Part shown: positions 25,310 through 34,500 of the stretch, one piece after another
Numbering within the stretch: the stretch's first letter is position 1
Layout: each line of letters opens with the position of its first letter
Origin: Sandaracinobacteroides sp039808025
Lineage (GTDB): Bacteria; Pseudomonadota; Alphaproteobacteria; Sphingomonadales; Sphingomonadaceae
DNA: 64,000 nt
Reading direction: 5' to 3'
NCBI GenBank assembly: GCA_039808025.1
Contig: JBDHSK010000002.1
Coordinates: 124,001-188,000 of the forward strand
The notes under the pieces: generated by a model
What the model saw: only the letters and a program-made list of their open reading frames with translations
What the model was told of the DNA's origin: nothing
Database searches by the model: none
Translations under genes and position numbers: made by a program

Positions 25310-25933
25310 ATGATCCCCAACATGGATGCCACCCAGCTGATCGCCGTTGCCGCCAGCTTCAGCCTGCTGGCGGGCTGGCGCATCTATGCGACAGTGCTGG
25401 TGGCAGGTCTTGCCATGCGATTCGATCTGCTGCCGCTTCCCGAACACCTTGCCAGCCTGAAGGTGCTGGGAAGCTGGTGGGTGATCGGCGCTGCCGTTGC
25501 CGGCGCCGTGGCCGAATTTCTTGCCGACAAGGTCGCCTGGGTGGATAGTGCGTGGGACAGCGTGCACAGTTTCATCCGGCCACTGGGCGGGGCGCTGATC
25601 GCCCTTGCCATCGTCGATCCGGGGCAGCCGGTCTGGCAGATCGTCACCCTGCTGCTGGGCGGTGGCTTCTCGCTGGCGTCGCACGGCGCCAAGGCCTCGG
25701 CCCGTGCGGCCGTCAATCTGAGCCCTGAGCCGGTATCGAATGTGGTGCTCTCTGGCGCCGAAGACGTTGGAACCACGGCCGGCCTGCTGATCGCACTCAG
25801 CCACCCGCTGATCGCACTTGCGCTGGTGCTGCTGATGCTGGCCGCAACGCTGGCCGTGTTCCTCATGTTTCGCCGCTTCGTCCGCGACATTCGCGATATC
25901 GTTCGCCCTGAACCACCGGAATCAGGCGGCTGA
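25310..25933 (+). CDS. DUF4126 family membrane protein
   Basis: 207-aa inner-membrane protein with about four or five hydrophobic segments (near residues 7-25, 55-72, 95-112, 120-135 and 165-190). Family marks include FSLLAGWRIYATVLVAGLAM at the N-terminus, HGAKASARAAVNLSPEPVSN in the middle, and a cytoplasmic Arg-rich end. No biochemical function is established for DUF4126. ATG 25310 is preceded by AAAGGA. Its end overlaps the convergent MFS gene by 12 bp. Confidence 0.8.
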   Translation: MIPNMDATQLIAVAASFSLLAGWRIYATVLVAGLAMRFDLLPLPEHLASLKVLGSWWVIGAAVAGAVAEFLADKVAWVDSAWDSVHSFIRPLGGALIALAIVDPGQPVWQIVTLLLGGGFSLASHGAKASARAAVNLSPEPVSNVVLSGAEDVGTTAGLLIALSHPLIALALVLLMLAATLAVFLMFRRFVRDIRDIVRPEPPESGG

Positions 25934-27268
25934 CTGTCGCGCCCCAACCTTCACCCGCCACATCGCTGCCAGGCCGATACCCGTGAACACCAGCGCCACG
26001 ATCACCCCCGAACGCACGCTTCCGGTGGCAGCGGCAATCGCCCCAACCAGAGTTGGCCCGACAAACGCCGTCGCCTTCCCGACCAGCGCATACAGGCCGA
26101 AATAGGCAGCACTGCGCTCTTCGGGAACCAGCTTGGCCAACAGCGCCCGCATGGCGGATATGGCAAACGCCGCCCCCAACGCCACCACCATGCCACTGGC
26201 CAGAAACCCCCATTCCTGCGGTGTTGACAGCGGCGTTCCCAATGCCACCCCTGTTGGAATGCCGAACAGCCGGGTGGAATCAGTCATCAACACGGAAAGT
26301 GTGCCGATCATCACGATGATCAGCCCGCTGATCACCAGCCTGCGGGTGCCGATTCGCTGGTCAAGCCAGCCGGCGGCAAAGCCTCCGATCACGCCGAACA
26401 CGGTGATCGCCATGCCGAACACCGCAAGGGTGCCCCCCTCCCACCCGAAGGCCGACCCGGCAAGCACCGCCCCGAAGGCGAATACCACGGCCATGCCGTC
26501 GGCAGCGAACATCCGGCCGATCAGGAACAACCGCACCGGCTTTTCCACCCACGCTTCGCGCAGGGTAGCGCGCAACTCGGCAAGCCCCGCCGCAACCGAT
26601 GTCTTGCGTGGCGTTGCGGTTTCACGTTCCAGAAGCAGGAACGGCAACAGGAACACGATCATCGCCAACGCCGCCACCGGCCCGGTGAGGCGTTCGGCGA
26701 CATGCGGCACCCCGGCCAGAAACGCCGGCGGCTTATTGGATACCAGGAAGATGATCAGCAAGGCCGTAATGCCGATGATCTGCGATACCCCGAAAGCCAT
26801 GCCCGACAACAGGCCAAAGCGGGATACCGGGGCGATGCGCGGAAGAAAGGCATTGCAGAACTGGCTCATCAACTCGGTGGCGACAGTGCCGATGAAAATC
26901 GCCAGAGCAACACGCCAGAGGGCAACGCCGGGCGCTGCAAACCACAGCGACAGCGCCGCCAGCATCGCCAGCGCCGTGAACAGCATCAGCCACGGTTTGA
27001 GACGGGCACCGGCATCGGCAACGGCCCCCAGAACAGGGGCAAGAATGGCAATCGCCAGGCCGCCTGCCCCCAGGGCATAACCCCAGACGGCCGCACCCTC
27101 GGCAGCACCATTGGCAGCGCCACCGGTAAGCGACGCCGGCGCCAGAACCGCAACGAAATAGGGCGCAAAGGCATAACGCTGCACCAGGTTGAACCATGGC
27201 TCGTTGGCGGCCTCGGTCAGCGCCCAGCTTTTTTCGGCCCGCGACAGGCCGTTCGATGCAGTGCCCAC
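25922..27268 (-). CDS. MFS transporter, UMF1/Atg22-like
   Basis: About 448 aa and 12 predicted membrane helices. The sequence resembles the UMF1 (vacuolar effluxer Atg22-like) group, with WALTEAANEPWFNLVQRYAFAPYF at the N-terminus, split by an Arg-rich loop (REAWVEKPVRLFLIGRM) into two halves. The substrate is unknown; Atg22 exports amino acids. The start is uncertain: GTG 27268 has GGGGGG just upstream, while GTG 27283 overlaps the dehydratase stop as GTGA. Either way it follows the serine/threonine dehydratase directly, suggesting a coupled amino-acid role. Confidence 0.8.
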   Translation of the reverse strand: MGTASNGLSRAEKSWALTEAANEPWFNLVQRYAFAPYFVAVLAPASLTGGAANGAAEGAAVWGYALGAGGLAIAILAPVLGAVADAGARLKPWLMLFTALAMLAALSLWFAAPGVALWRVALAIFIGTVATELMSQFCNAFLPRIAPVSRFGLLSGMAFGVSQIIGITALLIIFLVSNKPPAFLAGVPHVAERLTGPVAALAMIVFLLPFLLLERETATPRKTSVAAGLAELRATLREAWVEKPVRLFLIGRMFAADGMAVVFAFGAVLAGSAFGWEGGTLAVFGMAITVFGVIGGFAAGWLDQRIGTRRLVISGLIIVMIGTLSVLMTDSTRLFGIPTGVALGTPLSTPQEWGFLASGMVVALGAAFAISAMRALLAKLVPEERSAAYFGLYALVGKATAFVGPTLVGAIAAATGSVRSGVIVALVFTGIGLAAMWRVKVGARQSAA

Positions 27269-27279
27269 AGCGCCCCCCG

Positions 27280-28224
27280 TCACCACGGCAACCGGTCGAG
27301 ATCGACGTTCCCGCCCGTCAGAACCACCCCCACCCGCTTGCCAGACACCGGCAGTGCGCCACCCAGCAGGGCGGCAACGGCCACGGCGCTGCTGGGTTCG
27401 ATCACGATCTTCATGCGGTGCCACACCAGCCGCATGGCGTCGATGATCGCCGATTCGCTTACCGTCACCACCCCCGCCACCCCTGCCAGCATGGCGGCAA
27501 AGGTCATGGTGCTCATGGCAGTGGTCAGCCCATCGGCGATGGTGGCAACCGGCAGCACCTGCGGTTGCAGACAGCCTGTCTGAAAGCCGCGCGCGGCATC
27601 GTCGGCCAGTTCCGGTTCGGCTGCAAACACCCGCACCCCCCGCGCTTTGCCGACGGCAAGAGTACCGGCCAGCAACCCGCCACCGCCTACCGGCACCACC
27701 ATGAGGTCAAGCGGCCCCGCCGCATCCAGCAGTTCGAGTGCGGCCGTTCCCTGCCCGGCCGCCACCATGCAGCTGTCGAACGGCGGGATCATCTGCGCGC
27801 CGGTTTCAGCAATCACTGCCTCGGCCGCAGCAAGCCGCGCCGCCAGCGTCGGCGCGCACGCGATAATGCGCGCCCCATAGCCGGCAACGGCCGCCTTCTT
27901 GGGGGCGGGCGCCGTCTCGGGCATCACCACAGTGGCGGGAATGCCGCGCTCGCGCGCCGCCAGCGCCAGCGCCGCCCCATGGTTGCCGCTGCTATGGGTG
28001 ACTACTCCGCGCCGCGCCACAGCGTCCGGAAGGGCAAGCACGGCGTTGAAGGCGCCACGCGCCTTGAACGCCCCCGCCCGCTGGAAATTCTCGGCCTTGA
28101 AGAACAGTTCCGCCCCGGCCAGCGCCGAAATGGCCGAACAGCGCAGAACCGGCGTGACATGCACGCGGCCGGTGATTCGTTGCTGCGCCGCAATTACATC
28201 GGCAAACTGCGGCGCTTGTTCCAT
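27280..28224 (-). CDS. Threonine/serine dehydratase (PLP, TdcB/serine-racemase type)
   Basis: 314-aa fold-type II PLP enzyme deaminating threonine and/or serine to 2-oxo acids. PLP-binding K54 lies in RAGAFKARGAFN, the substrate loop is HSSGNHGAAL (~77-86), and the phosphate-binding glycine loop is VPVGGGGLLAG (~177-187). It lacks the C-terminal ACT regulatory domains of biosynthetic IlvA, so it resembles catabolic dehydratases or serine racemases. Its stop overlaps the possible MFS start, giving a two-gene unit. Confidence 0.85.
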   Translation of the reverse strand: MEQAPQFADVIAAQQRITGRVHVTPVLRCSAISALAGAELFFKAENFQRAGAFKARGAFNAVLALPDAVARRGVVTHSSGNHGAALALAARERGIPATVVMPETAPAPKKAAVAGYGARIIACAPTLAARLAAAEAVIAETGAQMIPPFDSCMVAAGQGTAALELLDAAGPLDLMVVPVGGGGLLAGTLAVGKARGVRVFAAEPELADDAARGFQTGCLQPQVLPVATIADGLTTAMSTMTFAAMLAGVAGVVTVSESAIIDAMRLVWHRMKIVIEPSSAVAVAALLGGALPVSGKRVGVVLTGGNVDLDRLPW

Positions 28225-28265
28225 GAATGGTCGCTAACGGCCCTGGGGCCGGGTGGTCAATGCCG

Positions 28266-28721
28266 TTATAGAAAACCGGCTTCCTTCATCCGCCTTGTCA
28301 TTTCTTCAGGCGACACATCCTCAATGTGCCGGGCTACCGACCAGCCATGGCCGAACGGGTCGGTAAAGCCACCCATGCGATCACCCCAGGGCTGATCCGC
28401 GACCGGTTTTGTCATCGTCGCGCCTTCAGCCAATGCTTTGGCATGGATGGCGTCAGGGTCTTTCACGTAAACCAGCATTTGCACACAGGTTCCGCCCAAC
28501 GTCTTGGGCGAGGCGTTCATCCCCTCGAACTCGCCGGCCAGCATGAAATGGCCACCGCTGATTTTCAGTTCGGCATGGCCTACTTTCCCCTGTGTATCCA
28601 TACGGGAAACCAGTTCGGCCCCCAGAACCCGCTGATACCAGCCGATCGCCGCTGCACCATCAGCTACGCACAGATAGGGAATAACGCCGGCATAGCCGGC
28701 CGGAGGATTATCTACCGCCAT
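28266..28721 (-). CDS. VOC family protein (PhnB/glyoxalase-like)
   Basis: 151-aa vicinal-oxygen-chelate fold protein with GVIPYLCVADGAAAIGWYQ at the start and DQPWGDRMGGFTDPFGHGWS near the end, typical of the PhnB-like/YdfO-type members. The metal ligands of true glyoxalase I are not clearly conserved, so the reaction is unknown. ATG 28721 is preceded by GAGGGAGAAG. The last residues form a charged tail (EEMTRRMKEAGFL). Confidence 0.82.
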   Translation of the reverse strand: MAVDNPPAGYAGVIPYLCVADGAAAIGWYQRVLGAELVSRMDTQGKVGHAELKISGGHFMLAGEFEGMNASPKTLGGTCVQMLVYVKDPDAIHAKALAEGATMTKPVADQPWGDRMGGFTDPFGHGWSVARHIEDVSPEEMTRRMKEAGFL

Positions 28722-28836
28722 CTGACTTCTCCCTCTTCCCGGAAGATCGAAGATCGGCGTATAGAACATAGGGCGAACATTGTCCAGATGGATTCGCCCA
28801 CTTCAATCCCTCGCCCGCATGGCCTAAAGGCCTTGC

Positions 28837-31005
28837 ATGACCGACCACATCACCCCAGAGATCGTCGCCCAGCACGGCCTGTCGCCTGAAGAATACCAGC
28901 GCATCCTGAAAGCACTGGGGCGCACCCCCAACCTGCTGGAACTGGGCATATTTTCAGTAATGTGGTCAGAACACTGCTCGTACAAGTCGTCGCGCCTGCA
29001 CCTGGCGAAGCTTCCCACCAGGGCGCCATGGGTCATTCAGGGGCCGGGTGAAAACGCCGGCGTCATCGACATCGGCGATGGCGATGCTGCCATCTTCAAG
29101 ATGGAAAGCCACAACCACCCCAGCTTCATCGAACCGTATCAGGGTGCCGCCACCGGGGTGGGCGGCATCATGCGCGACGTATTCACCATGGGGGCACGGC
29201 CGGTCGCCAACATGAATGCCCTGCGCTTTGGCGCAGCTGACCACCCCAAGACCCGCCACCTGCTGCGCGGCGTGGTGGCGGGCATCGGCGGCTATGGCAA
29301 TTGTGTGGGGGTGCCAACGGTAGGTGGCGAGGTGAATTTCCACCCCTCTTACAACGGCAACATTCTGGTGAACGCCATGACCGTCGGAATAGCCAAAGCC
29401 GACCGGATTTTCTATTCCGCTGCGGCTGGTGTCGGCAATCCTGTCGTCTATGTCGGCTCGAAAACCGGGCGCGACGGCATTCATGGCGCCACCATGGCCT
29501 CGGCTGAGTTCGACGCCGATTCCGAAGACAAGCGCCCGACGGTGCAGGTGGGCGACCCGTTCCTTGAAAAGCTGCTGATCGAGGCCTGCCTGGAACTGAT
29601 GGCGACCGACGCCATCGTCGCCATTCAGGACATGGGGGCTGCCGGGCTTACCAGCTCCAGCGTCGAGATGGCCTCGAAAGGCGGGGTTGGCATCCGCCTG
29701 ATCATGGACAAGGTGCCCACCCGCGAAACCGGGATGACCCCCTATGAAATGATGCTCTCGGAATCGCAGGAACGCATGCTGATGGTGCTGAAGCCGGGGC
29801 GCGAGGCCGAGGCCGAGGCGATTTTCCGCAAATGGGCGCTGGATTTCGCGGTTATCGGCGAAGTGACCGATACCGGCCGCCTGCAACTGGAATGGCAGGG
29901 CGAGCTGGTCTGCGACCTGCCCCTGGCGCCAATTGGCGACGACGCCCCCAAATACGACCGTCCGTGGGTGCCAACGCCCAAGCCGCCAGCCCTTGCCGAT
30001 GTGCCGCCCTGCCCTCAGCCACTCGCTGATCTCGAAAAGCTGGTCGGCTGCCCTGATCTCGCCTCGCGCCGCTGGGTGTGGGAACAGTACGACCATATGG
30101 TGGGCGCAGATACCGTGCAGCGACCAGGGGGTGACGCCGCCGTTGTACGGGTGCACGGCACCAGAAAGGCGCTTGCCATCACCACCGATTGCACGCCACG
30201 CTATGTGAAGGCCGACCCTGTGGAGGGCGGCAAGCAGGCGATCGCCGAAGCCTGGCGCAACCTGACGGCGGTGGGTGCAACCCCGCTTGCAGTCACAGAC
30301 TGCATGAATTTCGCAAGCCCCACCAACCCGGTGATCATGGGCCAGTTCGTCGGCGCCATCGAGGGTATCGCTGCGGCTTGCGCCGCGCTCGACTTCCCGG
30401 TGATTTCCGGCAATGTCAGCCTCTATAACGAAACCGAGGGCGAAGGGATCCTTCCCACCCCGGCGATTGGGGGCGTCGGCCTTCTGGCCGACTGGCAGGT
30501 ATCGGCCACCATCGGCTTCAAGGCAGCTGGCGAAACCATCATCCTGCTGGGCAATTATCGCGGCCAGCTCGGCCAGTCGCTGTGGCTGCGCGAAGTCCAT
30601 GGCCGCGAGGAAGGGCCACCACCACCCGTCGATCTGGTGGCGGAACGCAAGGCCGGCGATCTGGTGCGGGCACTGATCGGCGACCAGCTGGTCAGCGCCG
30701 TTCATGATGTTTCAGATGGTGGCCTACTGGTGGCTGTGGCGGAAATGGCGATGGCGGGCAGCCTTGGGGCCGACCTCACTCTGCCTGCCAACGTCAACCC
30801 GTTCGGTGAGGATCAGGGCTGCTATGTGGTAACGGCTGCCGATTCCGACAGCGTGGTGGCCCGCGCCAGCCGCGCCGGGGTGCCGGCAATGATCATCGGC
30901 GCGACCAATGCCGATGGGCAATTGCATCTTGCCGGCAGCAGTCGCGCAGTGTCACTGTTGCGGGGCGCACACGAGGCATTTCTGCCCGAGCTGATGGCCC
31001 GCTGA
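28837..31005 (+). CDS. purL: Phosphoribosylformylglycinamidine synthase subunit PurL
   Basis: ATP-dependent amidation of FGAR in purine synthesis. The 722-aa protein is the small PurL type that works with separate PurQ (glutaminase) and PurS, neither of which is in the window. Visible marks are SVMWSEHCSYKSSR (~41-54), ESHNHPSFIEPYQGAATGVG (~90-109), DMGAAGLTSSSVEMA (~266-280) and GNVSLYNETEG (~526-536). A 115-bp divergent gap separates it from the VOC gene. Confidence 0.96.
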   Translation: MTDHITPEIVAQHGLSPEEYQRILKALGRTPNLLELGIFSVMWSEHCSYKSSRLHLAKLPTRAPWVIQGPGENAGVIDIGDGDAAIFKMESHNHPSFIEPYQGAATGVGGIMRDVFTMGARPVANMNALRFGAADHPKTRHLLRGVVAGIGGYGNCVGVPTVGGEVNFHPSYNGNILVNAMTVGIAKADRIFYSAAAGVGNPVVYVGSKTGRDGIHGATMASAEFDADSEDKRPTVQVGDPFLEKLLIEACLELMATDAIVAIQDMGAAGLTSSSVEMASKGGVGIRLIMDKVPTRETGMTPYEMMLSESQERMLMVLKPGREAEAEAIFRKWALDFAVIGEVTDTGRLQLEWQGELVCDLPLAPIGDDAPKYDRPWVPTPKPPALADVPPCPQPLADLEKLVGCPDLASRRWVWEQYDHMVGADTVQRPGGDAAVVRVHGTRKALAITTDCTPRYVKADPVEGGKQAIAEAWRNLTAVGATPLAVTDCMNFASPTNPVIMGQFVGAIEGIAAACAALDFPVISGNVSLYNETEGEGILPTPAIGGVGLLADWQVSATIGFKAAGETIILLGNYRGQLGQSLWLREVHGREEGPPPPVDLVAERKAGDLVRALIGDQLVSAVHDVSDGGLLVAVAEMAMAGSLGADLTLPANVNPFGEDQGCYVVTAADSDSVVARASRAGVPAMIIGATNADGQLHLAGSSRAVSLLRGAHEAFLPELMAR

Positions 31006-31031
31006 GCCTCGGCTGACCGACAGGAGGGAAC

Positions 31032-31619
31032 ATGAGCGAACTGCAGTTCTACCACAACCCGAAGTCACGCGCGCAGATCGTGCACTGGATGCTCGAGGAA
31101 CTGGGGGAGCCTTATCAGCTGATCGCGATGAACTATGGCGACGCACTCCACACGCCCGAATTCCTCGCCATCAACCCGATGGCCAAGTTGCCGGCCATCG
31201 TTCACAACGGCCATGTGGTGACGGAAACCGCCGCCATCTGCCTCTATTTGGCCGACGCTTTCCCTGAGGCCGGGCTGGCGCCGCCCGCCGACCAGCGCCA
31301 CGCTTATTATCGCTGGATCCTGTTCGCGGCCGGACCAATCGAGCAGGCGATGATGGATCGCCACCGCCAGCTGGCCCCCGATGCCAAAGAGCAGACCATG
31401 ATAGGTTATGGCACCTGGGAGCGGGCGATATCCGTCATGGCATCCGCCGTCCCCGCCACCGGCTATCTGACTGGCCCGCAATTTTCGGCGGCCGATGTCT
31501 ATTTCGGAAGCCAGCTTCACTGGCTTGTGCAGTTCGGAATGCTGGAAGACCGGCCGGCATTTCACGGCTATCTGCAACGGCTGCGCTGCCGTCCGGCCTT
31601 TCAGCGCGCCATGGGGTAA
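31032..31619 (+). CDS. Glutathione S-transferase family protein
   Basis: 195-aa protein with a thioredoxin-fold N-terminus (FYHNPKSRAQIVHWMLEEL; NPMAKLPAIVHNGHVVTETAAIC around residues 50-72) and an alpha-helical C-terminal domain with the FSAADVYFGSQLHW motif. AGGAGG lies 6 nt before ATG 31032. It follows purL by 26 bp and may be co-transcribed. The substrate is unknown. Confidence 0.88.
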   Translation: MSELQFYHNPKSRAQIVHWMLEELGEPYQLIAMNYGDALHTPEFLAINPMAKLPAIVHNGHVVTETAAICLYLADAFPEAGLAPPADQRHAYYRWILFAAGPIEQAMMDRHRQLAPDAKEQTMIGYGTWERAISVMASAVPATGYLTGPQFSAADVYFGSQLHWLVQFGMLEDRPAFHGYLQRLRCRPAFQRAMG

Positions 31620-31651
31620 ACCACCAATCGGGGAATCCGTGAAACCCCAGT

Positions 31652-32266
31652 TCAGAATGGCAGAATGCGGCTCTCTTTGGTGAATCGCAGATAGCCAAGG
31701 TTGGCACCCAGCCGCAGGCCAGCCCCCAGCCGGATGGGCACCAGCACCACATTGCCGCGCTGGTTGTAGCTGGCCGATACCCCGCCGATCAGATAGGCCT
31801 TGCCCTCGACAGCCGGGTAGCGGTGGAACAGGTCTTCGGTATCGTCGAGATGATAGACAAGGGTGAAGGTCCGCGAGGCGTCGCCACCGAAATCCGGGCC
31901 TAGCGATGGCCCGGTCCAGTGCACTTTCCGTTCACCTTCAACTTTGGAATAGAGGGTGCCACCCCCATAGCGCAGCCCGAAAATGAAGGCGCCGCTGCCT
32001 TCGCGCCCAACGATATAGGCGTTGGGCTGCCCCAGGTCAGCGAAGATCTTCTCTACAACTTTGGCCACGCTTTCCGAGGCATCCCCCAGCGCGGCATCCG
32101 CGGCGTTGACGATTTCCCCGAGGTCATAGGTTCCGGCTTTCGGGTCGAGTTGACGACTCCCGCTCTCGGCCGTTTCGGGAAGGCTGGTTTCCGCTGCAAC
32201 CGGGCCGGCCAATGCCGCCAATGCCAGCACCGCGATCATGGAGCATGAGGATAGTTGATGTCGCAT
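31652..32266 (-). CDS. eipA: EipA/DUF1134 envelope protein
   Basis: 204-aa periplasmic protein with a signal peptide (MRHQLSSCSMIAVLALAALA, cleavage near VAAE). The core (EKIFADLGQPNAYIVGREGS, then FIFGLRYGGGTLYSK, GPSLGPDFGGDASRTFTLVY) is DUF1134. In Brucella the homologue EipA supports cell-envelope integrity and its gene is controlled by CtrA, which is encoded about 30 kb away here. GAGGA precedes ATG 32266. No clear CtrA box lies in the 38 bp upstream. Confidence 0.86.
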   Translation of the reverse strand: MRHQLSSCSMIAVLALAALAGPVAAETSLPETAESGSRQLDPKAGTYDLGEIVNAADAALGDASESVAKVVEKIFADLGQPNAYIVGREGSGAFIFGLRYGGGTLYSKVEGERKVHWTGPSLGPDFGGDASRTFTLVYHLDDTEDLFHRYPAVEGKAYLIGGVSASYNQRGNVVLVPIRLGAGLRLGANLGYLRFTKESRILPF

Positions 32267-32304
32267 ATGCGAATCCTCGCATAACAACATGAATCAGATA
32301 TGAA

Positions 32305-32964
32305 TCACTGCTCGGCAACCACGGGTGAGCGCAACAGCGGCAAACCGGAGATATCCACTTCAACGGTATCGCCGGGGAACAGATACAATGGCGGCGTGCG
32401 CTTTTCCCCCACCCCGGCACAGGTGCCGGTGGCGATGATGTCGCCTGGGCGCAATTCCGTGAAGCTGCTGATATAACTGATCAATGTCTCAGCATCATGC
32501 AGCATCAGGGCAATTTCGGTATGCTGAACCACCACTCCGTTGACCCGTGTTGTCAGTTGATGGGTGCGGTAATCGCCGAACAGGTCGGCTGATACCGGCT
32601 GATCGCCGATACTGCCCGATCGGTCGAAATTCTTTCCGGGGGTGAACTGCCCGGTGTGGCGCTGCCAGTCACGAACCGAGCCATCCATGAACGGTACCCA
32701 CGACCGAACCATCGACAACGCCCGCTCCCGCGGCACATGGCGGCCGGCCGTGCCGATCACCAGCGCCAGTTCGCCCTCGAAATCAAGGCAATCGGAATTG
32801 GCGGGTTTGACAATCGGCTCGCCGCCCGGCGCCAGTGATGCCGGCGTGCGCATGAACAGCATCGGGTGTTTGCCGCTTTCGCCACGGCCCATTTCATCGC
32901 GATGGGCGGCGTAATTGACGGCAGCGCAGAAGATGCGGGCATCAGGGGCGGGAAACCATGGCAT
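32305..32964 (-). CDS. Fumarylacetoacetate hydrolase family protein
   Basis: 219-aa FAH-fold enzyme (RIFCAAVNYAAHRDEMGRG, FEGELALVIGTAGR with the metal ligand Glu, DGSVRDWQRHTGQFTPGKNF, GDIIATGTCAGVG). Members hydrolyse or decarboxylate acyl-pyruvate-like compounds; the particular substrate is not evident and neighbours give no catabolic pathway. ATG 32964 gives the usual N-terminus; a GTG 21 nt upstream is the alternative. It is last in the leftward inositol/Wzi cluster and may or may not be functionally tied to it. Confidence 0.82.
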   Translation of the reverse strand: MPWFPAPDARIFCAAVNYAAHRDEMGRGESGKHPMLFMRTPASLAPGGEPIVKPANSDCLDFEGELALVIGTAGRHVPRERALSMVRSWVPFMDGSVRDWQRHTGQFTPGKNFDRSGSIGDQPVSADLFGDYRTHQLTTRVNGVVVQHTEIALMLHDAETLISYISSFTELRPGDIIATGTCAGVGEKRTPPLYLFPGDTVEVDISGLPLLRSPVVAEQ

Positions 32965-32979
32965 AGCCGTTGCATATCG

Positions 32980-32997
32980 GCGCACCCGCGGGTGCGC
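32980..32997. repeat. 18-bp perfect palindrome between the Wzi and FAH genes
   Basis: GCGCACCCGCGGGTGCGC is self-complementary and sits between the Wzi stop (33001) and the FAH start. It could be a protein-binding dyad. As RNA it would need an open loop, so it is only a modest terminator candidate. Confidence 0.55.
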
Positions 32998-33000
32998 AAC

Positions 33001-34500
33001 TCAGAAGCGGGTGGTCCAGCCCAGTTCCGCTGCCACCAGGGTCGGGCTGGTGGTGGGGGTATCAGGGGCGTTCAGTTGCAGGCGCGCCTCGGCCCGCAAA
33101 TCGCCAACCGCCGTCGGCCAGTTTACACCGGCGGCAAAATCACCAATCTTTTCATTACTGTGCGATAGCCGATACCGCGGGTCAGCATAGAGATTCAAAT
33201 TGATATGCCGGGCTTCCAGATGCCAGCGACGGTTTCGGGTATCGGTAAGGGCTGCATGGAAAGTAAACGCGCGGGTATCGCCATCGAGCGAATGGCCAAG
33301 AGGGCGGCGGCCATAGGTCCAGCCATCGGTATAGATGAAATGATTATAGGTAGAAGCCGGCCAGGTCTGCCCACCCATCAGTGATCCAAGAAATTTCGAC
33401 GCCAGCGAGTCGACATATTCCACCCCCATGTCGATCATCGCGCCATTGCGGCCCACCGGCCCGGAAATGCCCGCCCCCACCTGCCTGGCGAACTGCTCGA
33501 CAAGGATATTGTCGGCATCTTCGGCGGTGGTGTCGAACGTCAGCTTCAGCACATAGCCGGTCTTGCCGATGGGGCGGCGATAGCTCATGTCGAAGCCGGC
33601 AACCTGGTTGCCCGGTTCCTCAAGCGTGCCGGTATTGTCGAAATCGGAAAGGCCGATCAGCGCCCGGCCGATGGTCTTCAGGTCGCACGGGCGCCCCTTG
33701 CCGCACAGCATCAGCCCGCGGTTCAGGCCGATCTCGAACCACGGGGTGGGCTGAAATGCAAAGCGCATGCCGATCATTATCGGGTTGTCGTAATCGCGAT
33801 CTTCACGCAATTGCCCGACGAACATGTCCATTGTCGTCGGCCCCAGCCAGCGCAGCACCGGCGCATCGATGGTAAAGGGCTCAAGCCTGCGGAACCCCAC
33901 GCGGGGGAAGGGCCGCGCACTGGTGGAAAACAGCATGGCGCCGTCGGTGCCCGGCCCCCACCAGGTGTCGATCCAGCCGGCATAGGCCGCCCAGTTCTGG
34001 CCAACCTTGAGTGCCAGATAGCTGCCATCCGGGCGAAAGCCGTTCAGGTGCTGGGTGGCACGCTGGCCATCGACGCCGTTGCTCACCCAGGTGCCACCCC
34101 AGGTGACATGCAGGGCGCCTCTGTCATGTGACGCCAGCACGCTGACCTCGCCGGGGTTGCGTGCCGTCCACTCAAAGCCACGCACCAGCGCCGGCTGGTT
34201 GGTGGCTGCGGCGCGCACCATGTAGCGCGATCGCTGATGCTCGTAGTCGGACAGGTTTCGGACACGGCGAACCGCCAGCAGCAGGTGCGGCGGCAACGGG
34301 CCGGCGGCCTCGGCGCGTTCAAGCCCGCGGTCGATCTGTGCCCAGGGCAGTGGCCAGGCATTCACCGGCCCCAGAATGAAACCGTGGGTTCGCAACAGCT
34401 CGACATCGCTGCGCAGGCGCGAATCACCCGGTGGCGCCCACGGTCCGGCATGGGCGACCGCTGCCACCGCCAGAGCGGCGGCAGCCATCCACCGCTTCAC
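33001..34500 (-). CDS. Capsule assembly Wzi-family outer-membrane protein
   Basis: 499 aa with a signal peptide (MKRWMAAAALAVAAVAHA, cleavage before GPWAPPG). The remainder is a beta-barrel-like sequence of the capsule-assembly Wzi family: an N-terminal helical region (RLRSDVELLRTHGFILGPVN), GTWVSNGVDG, DTWWGPGTDGAMLFS and alternating aromatic strands to a final WTTRF. E. coli Wzi anchors group 1 capsule at the surface. The GTG start overlaps the cytidylyltransferase stop as GTGA, placing it in the same operon as the inositol genes. Confidence 0.85.
   Translation of the reverse strand: MKRWMAAAALAVAAVAHAGPWAPPGDSRLRSDVELLRTHGFILGPVNAWPLPWAQIDRGLERAEAAGPLPPHLLLAVRRVRNLSDYEHQRSRYMVRAAATNQPALVRGFEWTARNPGEVSVLASHDRGALHVTWGGTWVSNGVDGQRATQHLNGFRPDGSYLALKVGQNWAAYAGWIDTWWGPGTDGAMLFSTSARPFPRVGFRRLEPFTIDAPVLRWLGPTTMDMFVGQLREDRDYDNPIMIGMRFAFQPTPWFEIGLNRGLMLCGKGRPCDLKTIGRALIGLSDFDNTGTLEEPGNQVAGFDMSYRRPIGKTGYVLKLTFDTTAEDADNILVEQFARQVGAGISGPVGRNGAMIDMGVEYVDSLASKFLGSLMGGQTWPASTYNHFIYTDGWTYGRRPLGHSLDGDTRAFTFHAALTDTRNRRWHLEARHINLNLYADPRYRLSHSNEKIGDFAAGVNWPTAVGDLRAEARLQLNAPDTPTTSPTLVAAELGWTTRF

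Noticed and set aside
28966..30705. 579-codon minus-strand frame inside purL
   Set aside because: It is the antisense shadow of a highly conserved gene, typical of high-GC codon bias; no domain was recognised.
34140..34500. Longer plus-strand frames opposite the Wzi gene
   Set aside because: Shadow frames; the minus strand has a signal peptide and family motifs.
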